Source: an uncultured Fidelibacterota bacterium
GTDB lineage: Bacteria; Marinisomatota; Marinisomatia; Marinisomatales; UBA1611
Length of the DNA: 5,694 nt
Assembly (NCBI GenBank): GCA_913041325.1
Contig: CAJWHU010000100.1
Location: 1 to 5,694, forward strand
Direction: 5' to 3'
Under the pieces are notes generated by a model. That model ran no database searches, was not told where the DNA came from, and saw only the letters and a list, made by a program, of their open reading frames with translations. The translations under genes and the position numbers were made by a program. This document shows, piece after piece, positions 1-5,694 of the stretch (its first letter is position 1; each line of letters starts with the position of its first letter).

Positions 1-949
1 GTCCAATATGATAAGTCAAAGGCAAACCCCCTCTCCATGAACTTGGTGCAATTGGCCCACCCAATGACTCTAATAAAGGCAATGCATCAGAATAAGAAAT
101 TGGCAAGACAGGTATTTTCATAATAGTCGGAGCCTCTTCAATGGTAAGCCTGTCAACATCTCCTCTTGAGCCATATCCAGGTGTTAATGGATCCCCAGGG
201 TAAAGCGGCATATCAAGCACAGAGCCTCTTTGAACGCCGAACTCATTCCTATAAGGACCTTCAGGATAAACATCGCCTTGAAAATATCCATCATCTTTTG
301 GATCTGAATACATAATACATCCAATAGCGCCCTTTTCATATGCTACCTTCGGTTTAATTCCTCTCCATGAACCTCCATATTTAGCCAAAACTATTTTACC
401 TTTCACGTCAATACCCATTCTTTCTAACTCAACATAATCTGCAGGTATACCATAATTAACAAAAACTAGTTCAGCGGTAACATTGCCATCTGCTGAAAAT
501 GCATTATAAGGAGGCAAGAGATCTTTTTTAATAAAAGTGGATTCATCTCCTTTTACTGGAGGTTCTTGTAATTTGAGCGATACTCTTTTTGGAGATATCA
601 AATCTAATTTTCTTATCTTAGGATAAGGTAATAAAACTCTAAACGTATCTATATAAGCTTCAAAACCCCAGGATTCGAATAAATTAGTTGCATATTCTGC
701 GTTTTGCTTGCTCCATGGAGAACCACCATGGTGGGGTTTAGATGACATATGTTTCATCCATTTATCGAGATTTTTTGGGTTTAATACATCATCAACTTGC
801 TTCTCAAGTAATTTCTGAGTTGTTTTATCTAAAGTATAGTCATAGCTAGATATACCACTTAAATCTATATCTTTTTTTTGGGTATTTGATGATGGGTCAC
901 AGCCTACAATGAAAACAGTTAAAAAAAATAGATTTTTTATTTTAAACAT
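1..949 (-). CDS. M28B peptidase lipoprotein, glutamate carboxypeptidase II-like (N-terminal 316 residues, cut by window edge)
   Basis: This is the front part of a zinc aminopeptidase/carboxypeptidase of the M28B (GCPII / transferrin receptor-like) family, which trims peptides outside the cytoplasm. The reading frame runs from ATG 949 to the window edge without a stop. A short signal peptide ends in a lipobox, I14-V15-G16-C17, so the protein should be lipid-anchored. Residues 71-76 (KPHHGG) and 104-110 (RVLLPYP) match the start of the family. PYNAFS (147-152), GKIVLAKYG (184-192), WRG (195-197), YSDP (214-217), VQRG (239-242), GDPLTPGY (252-259) and SSWRG (303-307) match the PA domain of human GCPII almost motif for motif. 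R196 aligns with GCPII Arg210, and T256/Y259 align with its calcium ligands. Position 243 is Ser where GCPII has Asn257. The zinc site and dimerisation domain lie beyond the window. It follows the PhzF gene by 27 bases, with its own ribosome site. Family call is firm; substrate is not. Confidence 0.92.
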   Translation of the reverse strand, partial: MFKIKNLFFLTVFIVGCDPSSNTQKKDIDLSGISSYDYTLDKTTQKLLEKQVDDVLNPKNLDKWMKHMSSKPHHGGSPWSKQNAEYATNLFESWGFEAYIDTFRVLLPYPKIRKLDLISPKRVSLKLQEPPVKGDESTFIKKDLLPPYNAFSADGNVTAELVFVNYGIPADYVELERMGIDVKGKIVLAKYGGSWRGIKPKVAYEKGAIGCIMYSDPKDDGYFQGDVYPEGPYRNEFGVQRGSVLDMPLYPGDPLTPGYGSRGDVDRLTIEEAPTIMKIPVLPISYSDALPLLESLGGPIAPSSWRGGLPLTYHIG

Positions 950-954
950 AATTA

Positions 955-958
955 CTCC
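955..958 (-). promoter_or_regulatory. Shine-Dalgarno site for the M28B gene
   Basis: On the minus strand GGAG stands five bases before ATG 949. It supports that start for the M28B lipoprotein, which also places the lipobox cysteine correctly at residue 17. It lies in the 27-base gap after the PhzF stop codon. Confidence 0.7.
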
Positions 959-976
959 ACTTGTTAAAGATTAAAT

Positions 977-1759
977 TTATATGATTAACTCCCCTGATAA
1001 AACCGTTACCGCTTCGCCTCCAATAATGACGCGATCATTTAAATATTCACAATATAAAGTGCCTTCTCTAGATGACAATTGTTTTGCGGTCAATTTATTT
1101 TTGTTCAATTTTTCAGCCCATAATGGAATCAATTCACAATGCGCAGAACCAGTCACTGGATCTTCAGGTACACCAATTTGAGGGGCAAAAAACCTTGAAA
1201 CGAAATCTACATTTTCTCCACGCGATGTAACGATCAAACCAATGTAGTCTAATTTTGAAATCTTATCCATGGAAGGAGAAAGATTTGTCACGATTTCCTC
1301 ATTTGCTACCACAGCTAAACCATCCCTATTTTCATAAAATTCCTCTACTTCTACACCGATAGCCTCTTCAATCAATTCTTTTTTATATATTTTTTTGGGA
1401 GGTCTTGAGGGAAAATTCATAGAAATGATGTCTTTATTCCTTGTAATATCTAGAGTATCACCTATTTTCGAATTAAATGTAATACTATCTCCTTGATGAT
1501 TCATTTCGTTAAAAATCACATGTGCTGTTGCTAAAGTTGGATGACCAGCAAGATCGATTTCAATTTTTGGTGCAAACCATCTAATGTCATATTGATCCTC
1601 ATTTTTTATGAAAAAAGCAGTTTCCGATAGATTGTTCTCCATCGCAATGGACTGCATTACTTCATCAGGTAACCACTCTTTTAGTGGGCAAACTGCAGCG
1701 GGATTACCTTTAAAAGGCTGACTGGAAAAAGCATCAATTTGATATATGGGGATTCTCAT
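977..1759 (-). CDS. PhzF family isomerase/epimerase
   Basis: This 260-residue protein is a full-length member of the PhzF family, cytosolic enzymes with two diaminopimelate epimerase-like halves. PhzF of phenazine synthesis isomerises a dihydro-hydroxyanthranilate; most relatives have unknown substrates. The N-terminus IDAF...PFKGNPAAVC (8-24) is the family signature. The expected catalytic Glu is E46 in NLSETAFF (43-50). AGHPT (71-75) carries H73, and EDPVTGSAH (199-207) carries D200 and S205. These correspond to E45, H74, D208 and S213 of PhzF, so the active site looks intact. The C-terminus (QLSSREG, then GGEAVTVLSGEL) is complete. There is no signal peptide. ATG 1759 directly follows the TAA of the serine hydrolase gene, which suggests translational coupling; only a weak GGA precedes it. 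There are no phenazine genes here, so phenazine synthesis is not implied. It is the only clearly cytosolic enzyme among envelope hydrolases. Confidence 0.95.
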   Translation of the reverse strand: MRIPIYQIDAFSSQPFKGNPAAVCPLKEWLPDEVMQSIAMENNLSETAFFIKNEDQYDIRWFAPKIEIDLAGHPTLATAHVIFNEMNHQGDSITFNSKIGDTLDITRNKDIISMNFPSRPPKKIYKKELIEEAIGVEVEEFYENRDGLAVVANEEIVTNLSPSMDKISKLDYIGLIVTSRGENVDFVSRFFAPQIGVPEDPVTGSAHCELIPLWAEKLNKNKLTAKQLSSREGTLYCEYLNDRVIIGGEAVTVLSGELII

Positions 1760-2854
1760 TTAATTCCGGTAAACATCAAAAATATCAAGAGGTAATTCAC
1801 CAAATCTTGCTCTTCCTATATTTGAGGTAATTACAACGATCGTATCAGTTCTTTTATTCCAAAAAGCATAAGTTGTTCCTCCTACGGAACCCCCTGTGTG
1901 ACCATATAATATATCCCCATTTCGACCTTCTCTAATTCGCCATCCAATTCCATAATTTGTTTTTTCACCATCAGCCGTGAATTGAGATGTTGTTAATAAT
2001 TCTAGCGTATTTTTTTTAAAAAAACCTGGCTTAGTGTGAGCATTTAAAAATCTAATGACATCTTCCGTTGTAGATATAAACCCGCCTCCTGCCCACTTCC
2101 AGCTGTTGTTTACCTTTGGCGCTATCTCAAATGTATCTCTAGAACTGTTAAACTGGTAGAATTTGACCAAGTCATTGTCCACAGCTTGTAATTCTGCTTG
2201 TGTATCATTCATTTTCAACGGAGCAAAAACTTCAGTATTCATAAAAGATAAAAATTCAGATTTAGAGGTATTTTCGATAATTAAGGAGATCAATGTCCAT
2301 GCGTGTGTTGAATAGTGGTATTTAGTTCCAGGCTTATGCAATAATGTATCGTATTTAAAAAATTCCATCGCGTCATAAACACTTTCAAAGTCCTCATTGA
2401 TTAGCATTTCATCGTTTTTATAGTGACGTATTCCTGATAAATGCCCAGCTAATTGCATTGTATTAAATTTCCATTTTTTTGAAGGAAAGCTTGAGACATA
2501 TTTATATATATCTTCCTCGAGATCTAAAATTTTCCTTTCGCTTAATATTCCTAAGGCAGTTGCGGCATAGGTTTTCGAAACGCTCCCTATTCTAAATTTG
2601 GTCTTTGAGGGATCAATTGTCTTTTTTTGCTCTACATCTGCATAACCATACCCTCTAGAAAAAACTATTTTACCTTTTTTAGCAACACTTATACTTAGCC
2701 CAGGGAGGTTTGTAGTTGATAAATATTCTCTAGTGATTTTGTCTGCTTTTATCGATTTTTGTTCATCATTTTCGCACCCAGCAATAAATAGGCATACATA
2801 AACAAAATAATTAAGCTTAATAAATTTAAAAAAAAGGATTTTTAAAAAATTCAT
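1760..2854 (-). CDS. LACTB-like serine hydrolase lipoprotein (class C beta-lactamase fold, S12)
   Basis: This 364-residue penicillin-recognising-fold hydrolase is predicted to be a lipoprotein: a basic start, a hydrophobic stretch (about 14-26) and a lipobox I24-A25-G26-C27. The nucleophile motif SxxK is S91-V92-S93-K94. The second motif is Y181-S182-T183 rather than the Tyr-x-Asn of class C beta-lactamases, and the third is H319-T320-G321 rather than KTG. The stretch LSGIRHY (139-145), together with YST and HTG, is the pattern of LACTB, the mitochondrial serine protease derived from bacterial relatives. I therefore expect peptidase or esterase activity rather than antibiotic resistance. Length fits a full single-domain member, and the C-terminus ends shortly after a FWNKRTDTIVVITSN-type strand typical of the family. 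ATG 2854 abuts the stop of the S9 peptidase gene and has AAGGA before it. Family call is firm, substrate unknown. Confidence 0.92.
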   Translation of the reverse strand: MNFLKILFFKFIKLNYFVYVCLFIAGCENDEQKSIKADKITREYLSTTNLPGLSISVAKKGKIVFSRGYGYADVEQKKTIDPSKTKFRIGSVSKTYAATALGILSERKILDLEEDIYKYVSSFPSKKWKFNTMQLAGHLSGIRHYKNDEMLINEDFESVYDAMEFFKYDTLLHKPGTKYHYSTHAWTLISLIIENTSKSEFLSFMNTEVFAPLKMNDTQAELQAVDNDLVKFYQFNSSRDTFEIAPKVNNSWKWAGGGFISTTEDVIRFLNAHTKPGFFKKNTLELLTTSQFTADGEKTNYGIGWRIREGRNGDILYGHTGGSVGGTTYAFWNKRTDTIVVITSNIGRARFGELPLDIFDVYRN

Positions 2855-5251
2855 TTAGTCCTTTTGGTCTTTTTTTACATATTTATCCAACCAGCTTGCA
2901 GTCTCCCAAAGCATATGCATAATCGATTCTCTAGCTCGATACCCATGGCTCTCATGCGGTAACATAACTAGTCTAGTCGTAGCGCCATGGCCTTTTAAAG
3001 CATGGTAATAACGCTTGCTTTGAACAGGGAATGTTCCTGAATTATTATCAACCTCACCATGAATTAATAGTATAGGTTCATTGACCTTATGTGCATGCAT
3101 AAAGGGTGACATTGCAAAGTATATTTCTGGAGCCTCCCAAAATGTTCTTTGTTCTGATTGAAAACCAAAGGGCGTTAGACTTCTGTTGTATGCTCCACTT
3201 CTAGCAATACCGGCTTGAAATATATCTGAATGGGACAGCAAATTCGCTGTCATAAAGGCACCATAGGAGTGGCCTCCGATAGCAACTTGATCCCTGGTAG
3301 TGATATTTTTTTCAACCATAAGATCTACAGCGGCTTGCGCGCTAGAAACCAACTGTTGGACAAATCTATCATTCGGTTCGCTATCACCTTCACCAATAAT
3401 AGGCATTGTTGCCCCCATTAAAACAGCATATCCGTACGATAGCATAACTAGGGGTGAAGTTGGACTTATCCTTGAAAATCTATGAGGAGATCCGACAACC
3501 TGAGAAGCAGCTTTTGATGTTTTAAACTCTCTGGGATAAGCCCAAACCAATAAAGGAAGTGGCCCATCGTCTGGCTTGCGCCCTGAAGGTAAATAAATGG
3601 TAGCAGACAAATCGACACCATCATTTCTTTTATACGTTAACATTTCCTTATACAGACCTTTCATTTGAGGATAAGGGTGAGGAAAAGCTGTAAGCGCGAT
3701 ATCGGTGTTGTCAGATAAATTTCGTAAAAAATAATTAGGCTGCAGGTCTTTGGCTTCTCTGCTAGTTATAAAGATCTTTTTATTTTTATCTACCATACTT
3801 ATCACTCTTTCATAGAATGGTGATTCACACCTCCATAATCTTGTACTGGACTTGGAAGATATTTCAAACTCATCAACAAAAGGAAGATCGCCTTTAGGAG
3901 AGGCACCAATTCCAGACATATAAAGTTTACGCTCATTATTAGTAGCATTCATGACAAGAACTGACCTGCCAAAACTATTCATTTCCATCATAGGTGTGCC
4001 GGGATCATTGTATCTATCCTCGTATAATCTGTCTATCATATCAAACGATTCCTCGCTATCAGAATTATAATGCATGATGATTTGTCTTCTTTCGGACCAC
4101 TTTCTAGTTGAAATAAGAGCTGTTTTAGAGTCACCCCACATTACATTGCTGAATCTTAACTTTGTTTTAAGTATTGACTGCGGCTCAGTAAATGGTGCTT
4201 TTAGAAGAAAAAGTTCATCCCTAAATGAAACTTTTTTTCTAGGATCACCTCCATCGAGCGCCTCAGCATAAAAAATAGTTGCGCCCTCGTCCGATCTCCA
4301 TCTAAAGGATCGTGCACCATCTAATACAGCGTCTCGTCCAATTGGTATGGTTTCAGCTAGAGGGGTATCTCTTAGTTCTTTGATCATTCTGCCTTTCTTA
4401 TCAAGTATTTGAGTAGAAAAAGGAAATCGATTAATTGGAACAATATAGGAATAGGGTTTATGAATAATTTGAATCATTGTATAATTACCATCTGGAGATG
4501 GATCAATTCGTTTAACGATACCAGGTTTTCCAATTAGTTTTTTCTTTCCCTTAATAGAAATATCAATGATTTGTGAGGTAAAATAAAAGTCAAAAAGAGC
4601 CTCGTCATATGAGCTTTGTAAAAGATCTTGATAGGTTCTCGCTGGAGCAATTTTACCTAAATTCTCCTGAGTTGTCGGTCCACTAGGCTTCATACCCCTC
4701 TTTGGCGCAATACCTCTTCTTTCTGGAACACTTTTTACGATAAGACTTTGACTGTCTGACCTCCAAACAAAAGGCACACCGTAGGTCAAATTCAATGGAG
4801 ATCTCAATAGCATCTTGGATTTTCCAGTTTTAACGTTTGCGATATATAAATGAATCTCCGCGTTACTAGATACCGCTAAAGCTATTGACTTACCATCTGG
4901 AGACCAGCTGAACGAGTGTATCTTAGCATTATTCGGCAAGCCTTTTAAAGGAATCGACCTTGATTGGCCAATTTGATGTAGTTTAGCTTCGGTATAAGAA
5001 GTTCTTCTGCTTCTAGCGTTCATGGCGGGATTTATGCGCACACCAGCAAGTCGCAACTCTGGAGCAGAAAGCTCTTCTATGCTTGGCAAGCTTGATCTAC
5101 TTAAAATAAGATAGTCAATTTTATTTGGAGATAAGCTCATAGTGGGTGTCAATGGTGCATCAACAATGTCTGCAATTGCCTTTGGTGGAATTTTGTATTC
5201 GCTTGCAAGGATTATAATAGGTATCGATAGTGCTAATGTTATTTTTTTCAT
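2855..5251 (-). CDS. Exported S9 family serine peptidase, glutamyl endopeptidase type (S9D)
   Basis: This 798-residue prolyl oligopeptidase-fold enzyme most resembles the glutamyl endopeptidases, including the plant chloroplast enzyme CGEP, which cut after Glu. The first ~17 residues (KK, then a hydrophobic run) look like a Sec signal peptide without a lipobox cysteine. The family's N-terminal block follows: IPPKAIADIVDAP (21-33), then a SLPSIEELSAPELRLAGVRI stretch. A beta-propeller comes next, with WSPDGKSIAL and DPSPDGNY blades. The alpha/beta hydrolase domain begins near 545 and holds the diagnostic YPREF (572-576). The triad is complete: S662 in GHSYG (660-664), D735 in HGEVDNN (731-737) and H769 in PHESHGY (765-771). 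ATG 5251 fits the signal peptide and has AAAGG ten bases upstream. The gene follows the zinc-ribbon gene by 25 bases and runs straight into the serine hydrolase gene (TAA then ATG). Subfamily is strong; Glu specificity is inferred from homology. Confidence 0.95.
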   Translation of the reverse strand: MKKITLALSIPIIILASEYKIPPKAIADIVDAPLTPTMSLSPNKIDYLILSRSSLPSIEELSAPELRLAGVRINPAMNARSRRTSYTEAKLHQIGQSRSIPLKGLPNNAKIHSFSWSPDGKSIALAVSSNAEIHLYIANVKTGKSKMLLRSPLNLTYGVPFVWRSDSQSLIVKSVPERRGIAPKRGMKPSGPTTQENLGKIAPARTYQDLLQSSYDEALFDFYFTSQIIDISIKGKKKLIGKPGIVKRIDPSPDGNYTMIQIIHKPYSYIVPINRFPFSTQILDKKGRMIKELRDTPLAETIPIGRDAVLDGARSFRWRSDEGATIFYAEALDGGDPRKKVSFRDELFLLKAPFTEPQSILKTKLRFSNVMWGDSKTALISTRKWSERRQIIMHYNSDSEESFDMIDRLYEDRYNDPGTPMMEMNSFGRSVLVMNATNNERKLYMSGIGASPKGDLPFVDEFEISSKSSTRLWRCESPFYERVISMVDKNKKIFITSREAKDLQPNYFLRNLSDNTDIALTAFPHPYPQMKGLYKEMLTYKRNDGVDLSATIYLPSGRKPDDGPLPLLVWAYPREFKTSKAASQVVGSPHRFSRISPTSPLVMLSYGYAVLMGATMPIIGEGDSEPNDRFVQQLVSSAQAAVDLMVEKNITTRDQVAIGGHSYGAFMTANLLSHSDIFQAGIARSGAYNRSLTPFGFQSEQRTFWEAPEIYFAMSPFMHAHKVNEPILLIHGEVDNNSGTFPVQSKRYYHALKGHGATTRLVMLPHESHGYRARESIMHMLWETASWLDKYVKKDQKD
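2859..2863 (-). promoter_or_regulatory. Shine-Dalgarno site for the serine hydrolase gene
   Basis: AAGGA on the minus strand lies inside the last codons of the S9 peptidase gene, four bases before ATG 2854. It supports that start even though the signal peptide has an unusually long basic front part, and indicates re-initiation at the gene junction. Confidence 0.65.
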
Positions 5252-5261
5252 GGAAAGAATA

Positions 5262-5266
5262 CCTTT
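5262..5266 (-). promoter_or_regulatory. Likely Shine-Dalgarno site for the S9 peptidase gene
   Basis: AAAGG on the minus strand lies ten bases before ATG 5251, rather far for a ribosome site, so initiation may be modest. It sits in the 25-base gap after the zinc-ribbon gene. Confidence 0.45.
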
Positions 5267-5276
5267 GATTTTTGCT

Positions 5277-5444
5277 TTATTTCTTTTCTTGTTTTAAGAT
5301 CTTCTTAAAAAATTGGAATATTTTGAGACTGAAATCATTTCGCAATAATGCCTTACTTCCACACTTAGGACATCTGGATAGAAAACTTACATATTCCGTT
5401 AATTTCTGTCTTTTCCAATTATGAGAACATGATAAACATTTCAT
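5277..5444 (-). CDS. Small zinc-ribbon protein (55 residues)
   Basis: A short open frame that simple ORF lists would miss. It starts at ATG 5444 and ends with TAA 5279-5277. The product begins MKCLSCSHNW, with C3 and C6, and has RCPKCGSK at 24-31, with C25 and C28. Two CxxC knuckles separated by 18 residues are the pattern of a zinc ribbon. The C-terminal third (FSLKIFQFFKKILKQEKK, 38-55) is strongly basic with alternating aromatic residues and could form an amphipathic helix that binds nucleic acid or membrane. I do not recognise a named family. There is no signal peptide, so it should be cytosolic. It is the first complete gene of the apparent operon, 25 bases before the S9 peptidase. No good Shine-Dalgarno precedes it; an in-frame stop eleven bases upstream rules out a longer form. 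The paired cysteines make chance unlikely. Confidence 0.75.
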   Translation of the reverse strand: MKCLSCSHNWKRQKLTEYVSFLSRCPKCGSKALLRNDFSLKIFQFFKKILKQEKK

Positions 5445-5470
5445 AATTACAATTTATTTAAAAAAACACT

Positions 5471-5677
5471 TTATTGTATGATTTTTCTAATTAAAAAAAA
5501 TGATCGCTGATGCATAAAATCAACCCTATCCAGTCTTAGTAGCAGTTTTTGCCCTAAAAAATAACGATTTTTTGAATATCTTCCGTTGATTCTTGTGCCA
5601 TCATTTGATATTTCATAGATATCGGTTCGTAAGGTATTTATTTCAATAAAACCATTTATATCTCCAAAAATCCAGTG
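5471..5677 (-). pseudogene. Possible C-terminal remnant of RNase R-like exoribonuclease (S1 domain end)
   Basis: A 68-codon open frame ends at TAA 5473-5471 and is bounded upstream by an in-frame TAA at 5680-5678. It has no usable start codon near its front, so it cannot be a normal gene as written. Its last ~47 residues, from DIYEISNDG through NGRYSKNRYFLGQK to DFMHQRSFFLI, align without gaps to the end of the E. coli RNase R S1 domain as I recall it. Matches include the Tyr-x-Leu-Gly core, the Arg and Val of the following strand, and the Phe near the end. The preceding part (GFIEINTL) could be an S1 strand, but about 11 residues seem to be missing between it and the match. It may be a decayed gene, or an intact gene with a frameshift or base error in this sequence. 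An FHA-like reading (NDGTRING) or chance is possible. Confidence 0.35.
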
Positions 5678-5694
5678 TTATGTGTATATAATTT

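Noticed and set aside
981..1181. Plus-strand open frame of 66 codons
   Set aside because: Lies antisense inside the PhzF gene, has no recognisable domain, and is a shadow of that coding frame.
977..1759. Reading the PhzF protein as part of a phenazine pathway
   Set aside because: No other phenazine biosynthesis gene is in the window, and most PhzF-family members are unrelated to phenazines.
2820..2851. Runs of A and T near the start of the serine hydrolase gene as a terminator
   Set aside because: No stable GC-bearing stem, and the stretch codes for the signal peptide.
1760..2854. Calling the serine hydrolase an AmpC-type antibiotic resistance gene
   Set aside because: The Tyr-x-Asn and Lys-Thr-Gly motifs are replaced by YST and HTG, and the protein is lipid-anchored in a peptidase operon.
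3230..3485. Two overlapping plus-strand open frames of about 60 codons
   Set aside because: Both are antisense to the conserved hydrolase domain of the S9 peptidase around its catalytic serine and resemble no protein.
4074..4271. Plus-strand open frame of 65 codons
   Set aside because: Antisense to the beta-propeller region of the S9 peptidase; no ribosome site or recognisable motif.
5473..5478. TACAAT on the minus strand as a -10 box for the operon, 28 bases before the zinc-ribbon start
   Set aside because: One mismatch to the consensus, but no TTGACA-like -35 at any reasonable spacing, and such hexamers are frequent in AT-rich DNA.
5445..5694. Plus-strand gene in the right-hand end
   Set aside because: All three plus-strand frames have frequent stops; the longest open runs lack a start and any motif.

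Overview
The window is a compact, AT-rich stretch of bacterial DNA in which every gene I can support lies on the minus strand, so it reads from right to left. The compact layout, Sec and lipoprotein signals, and recognisable Shine-Dalgarno sites (GGAG, AAGGA) fit a streamlined Gram-negative, probably a marine proteobacterium of the SAR86 kind. Bacteroidetes rarely use such sites. This placement is inference; there is no rRNA or other marker in the window.

Layout in transcription order: (1) 5694-5471, an open frame without a start codon whose last ~45 residues resemble the end of the S1 domain of RNase R; an in-frame stop cuts it off from anything upstream. (2) 5444-5277, a 55-residue zinc-ribbon protein. 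(3) 5251-2855, an exported S9 serine peptidase of the glutamyl endopeptidase type with an intact Ser-Asp-His triad. (4) 2854-1760, a lipoprotein serine hydrolase of the class C beta-lactamase fold, closest in its motifs to LACTB. (5) 1759-977, a PhzF-family isomerase. (6) 949-1, the first 316 residues of a lipoprotein M28B peptidase like glutamate carboxypeptidase II, cut by the window edge before its zinc site.

Genes 2 to 6 look like one operon. The gaps are 25, 0, 0 and 27 bases, and both zero-gap junctions have the stop codon TAA directly followed by ATG. There is no terminator-like hairpin between genes.

Three of the five products are envelope hydrolases. By family knowledge, one is expected to cut after Glu and another to remove C-terminal Glu. 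I therefore suggest, as inference, a cassette that scavenges acidic peptides, with the cytosolic PhzF enzyme handling a small product. I see no mobile element, CRISPR array, tRNA or rRNA.
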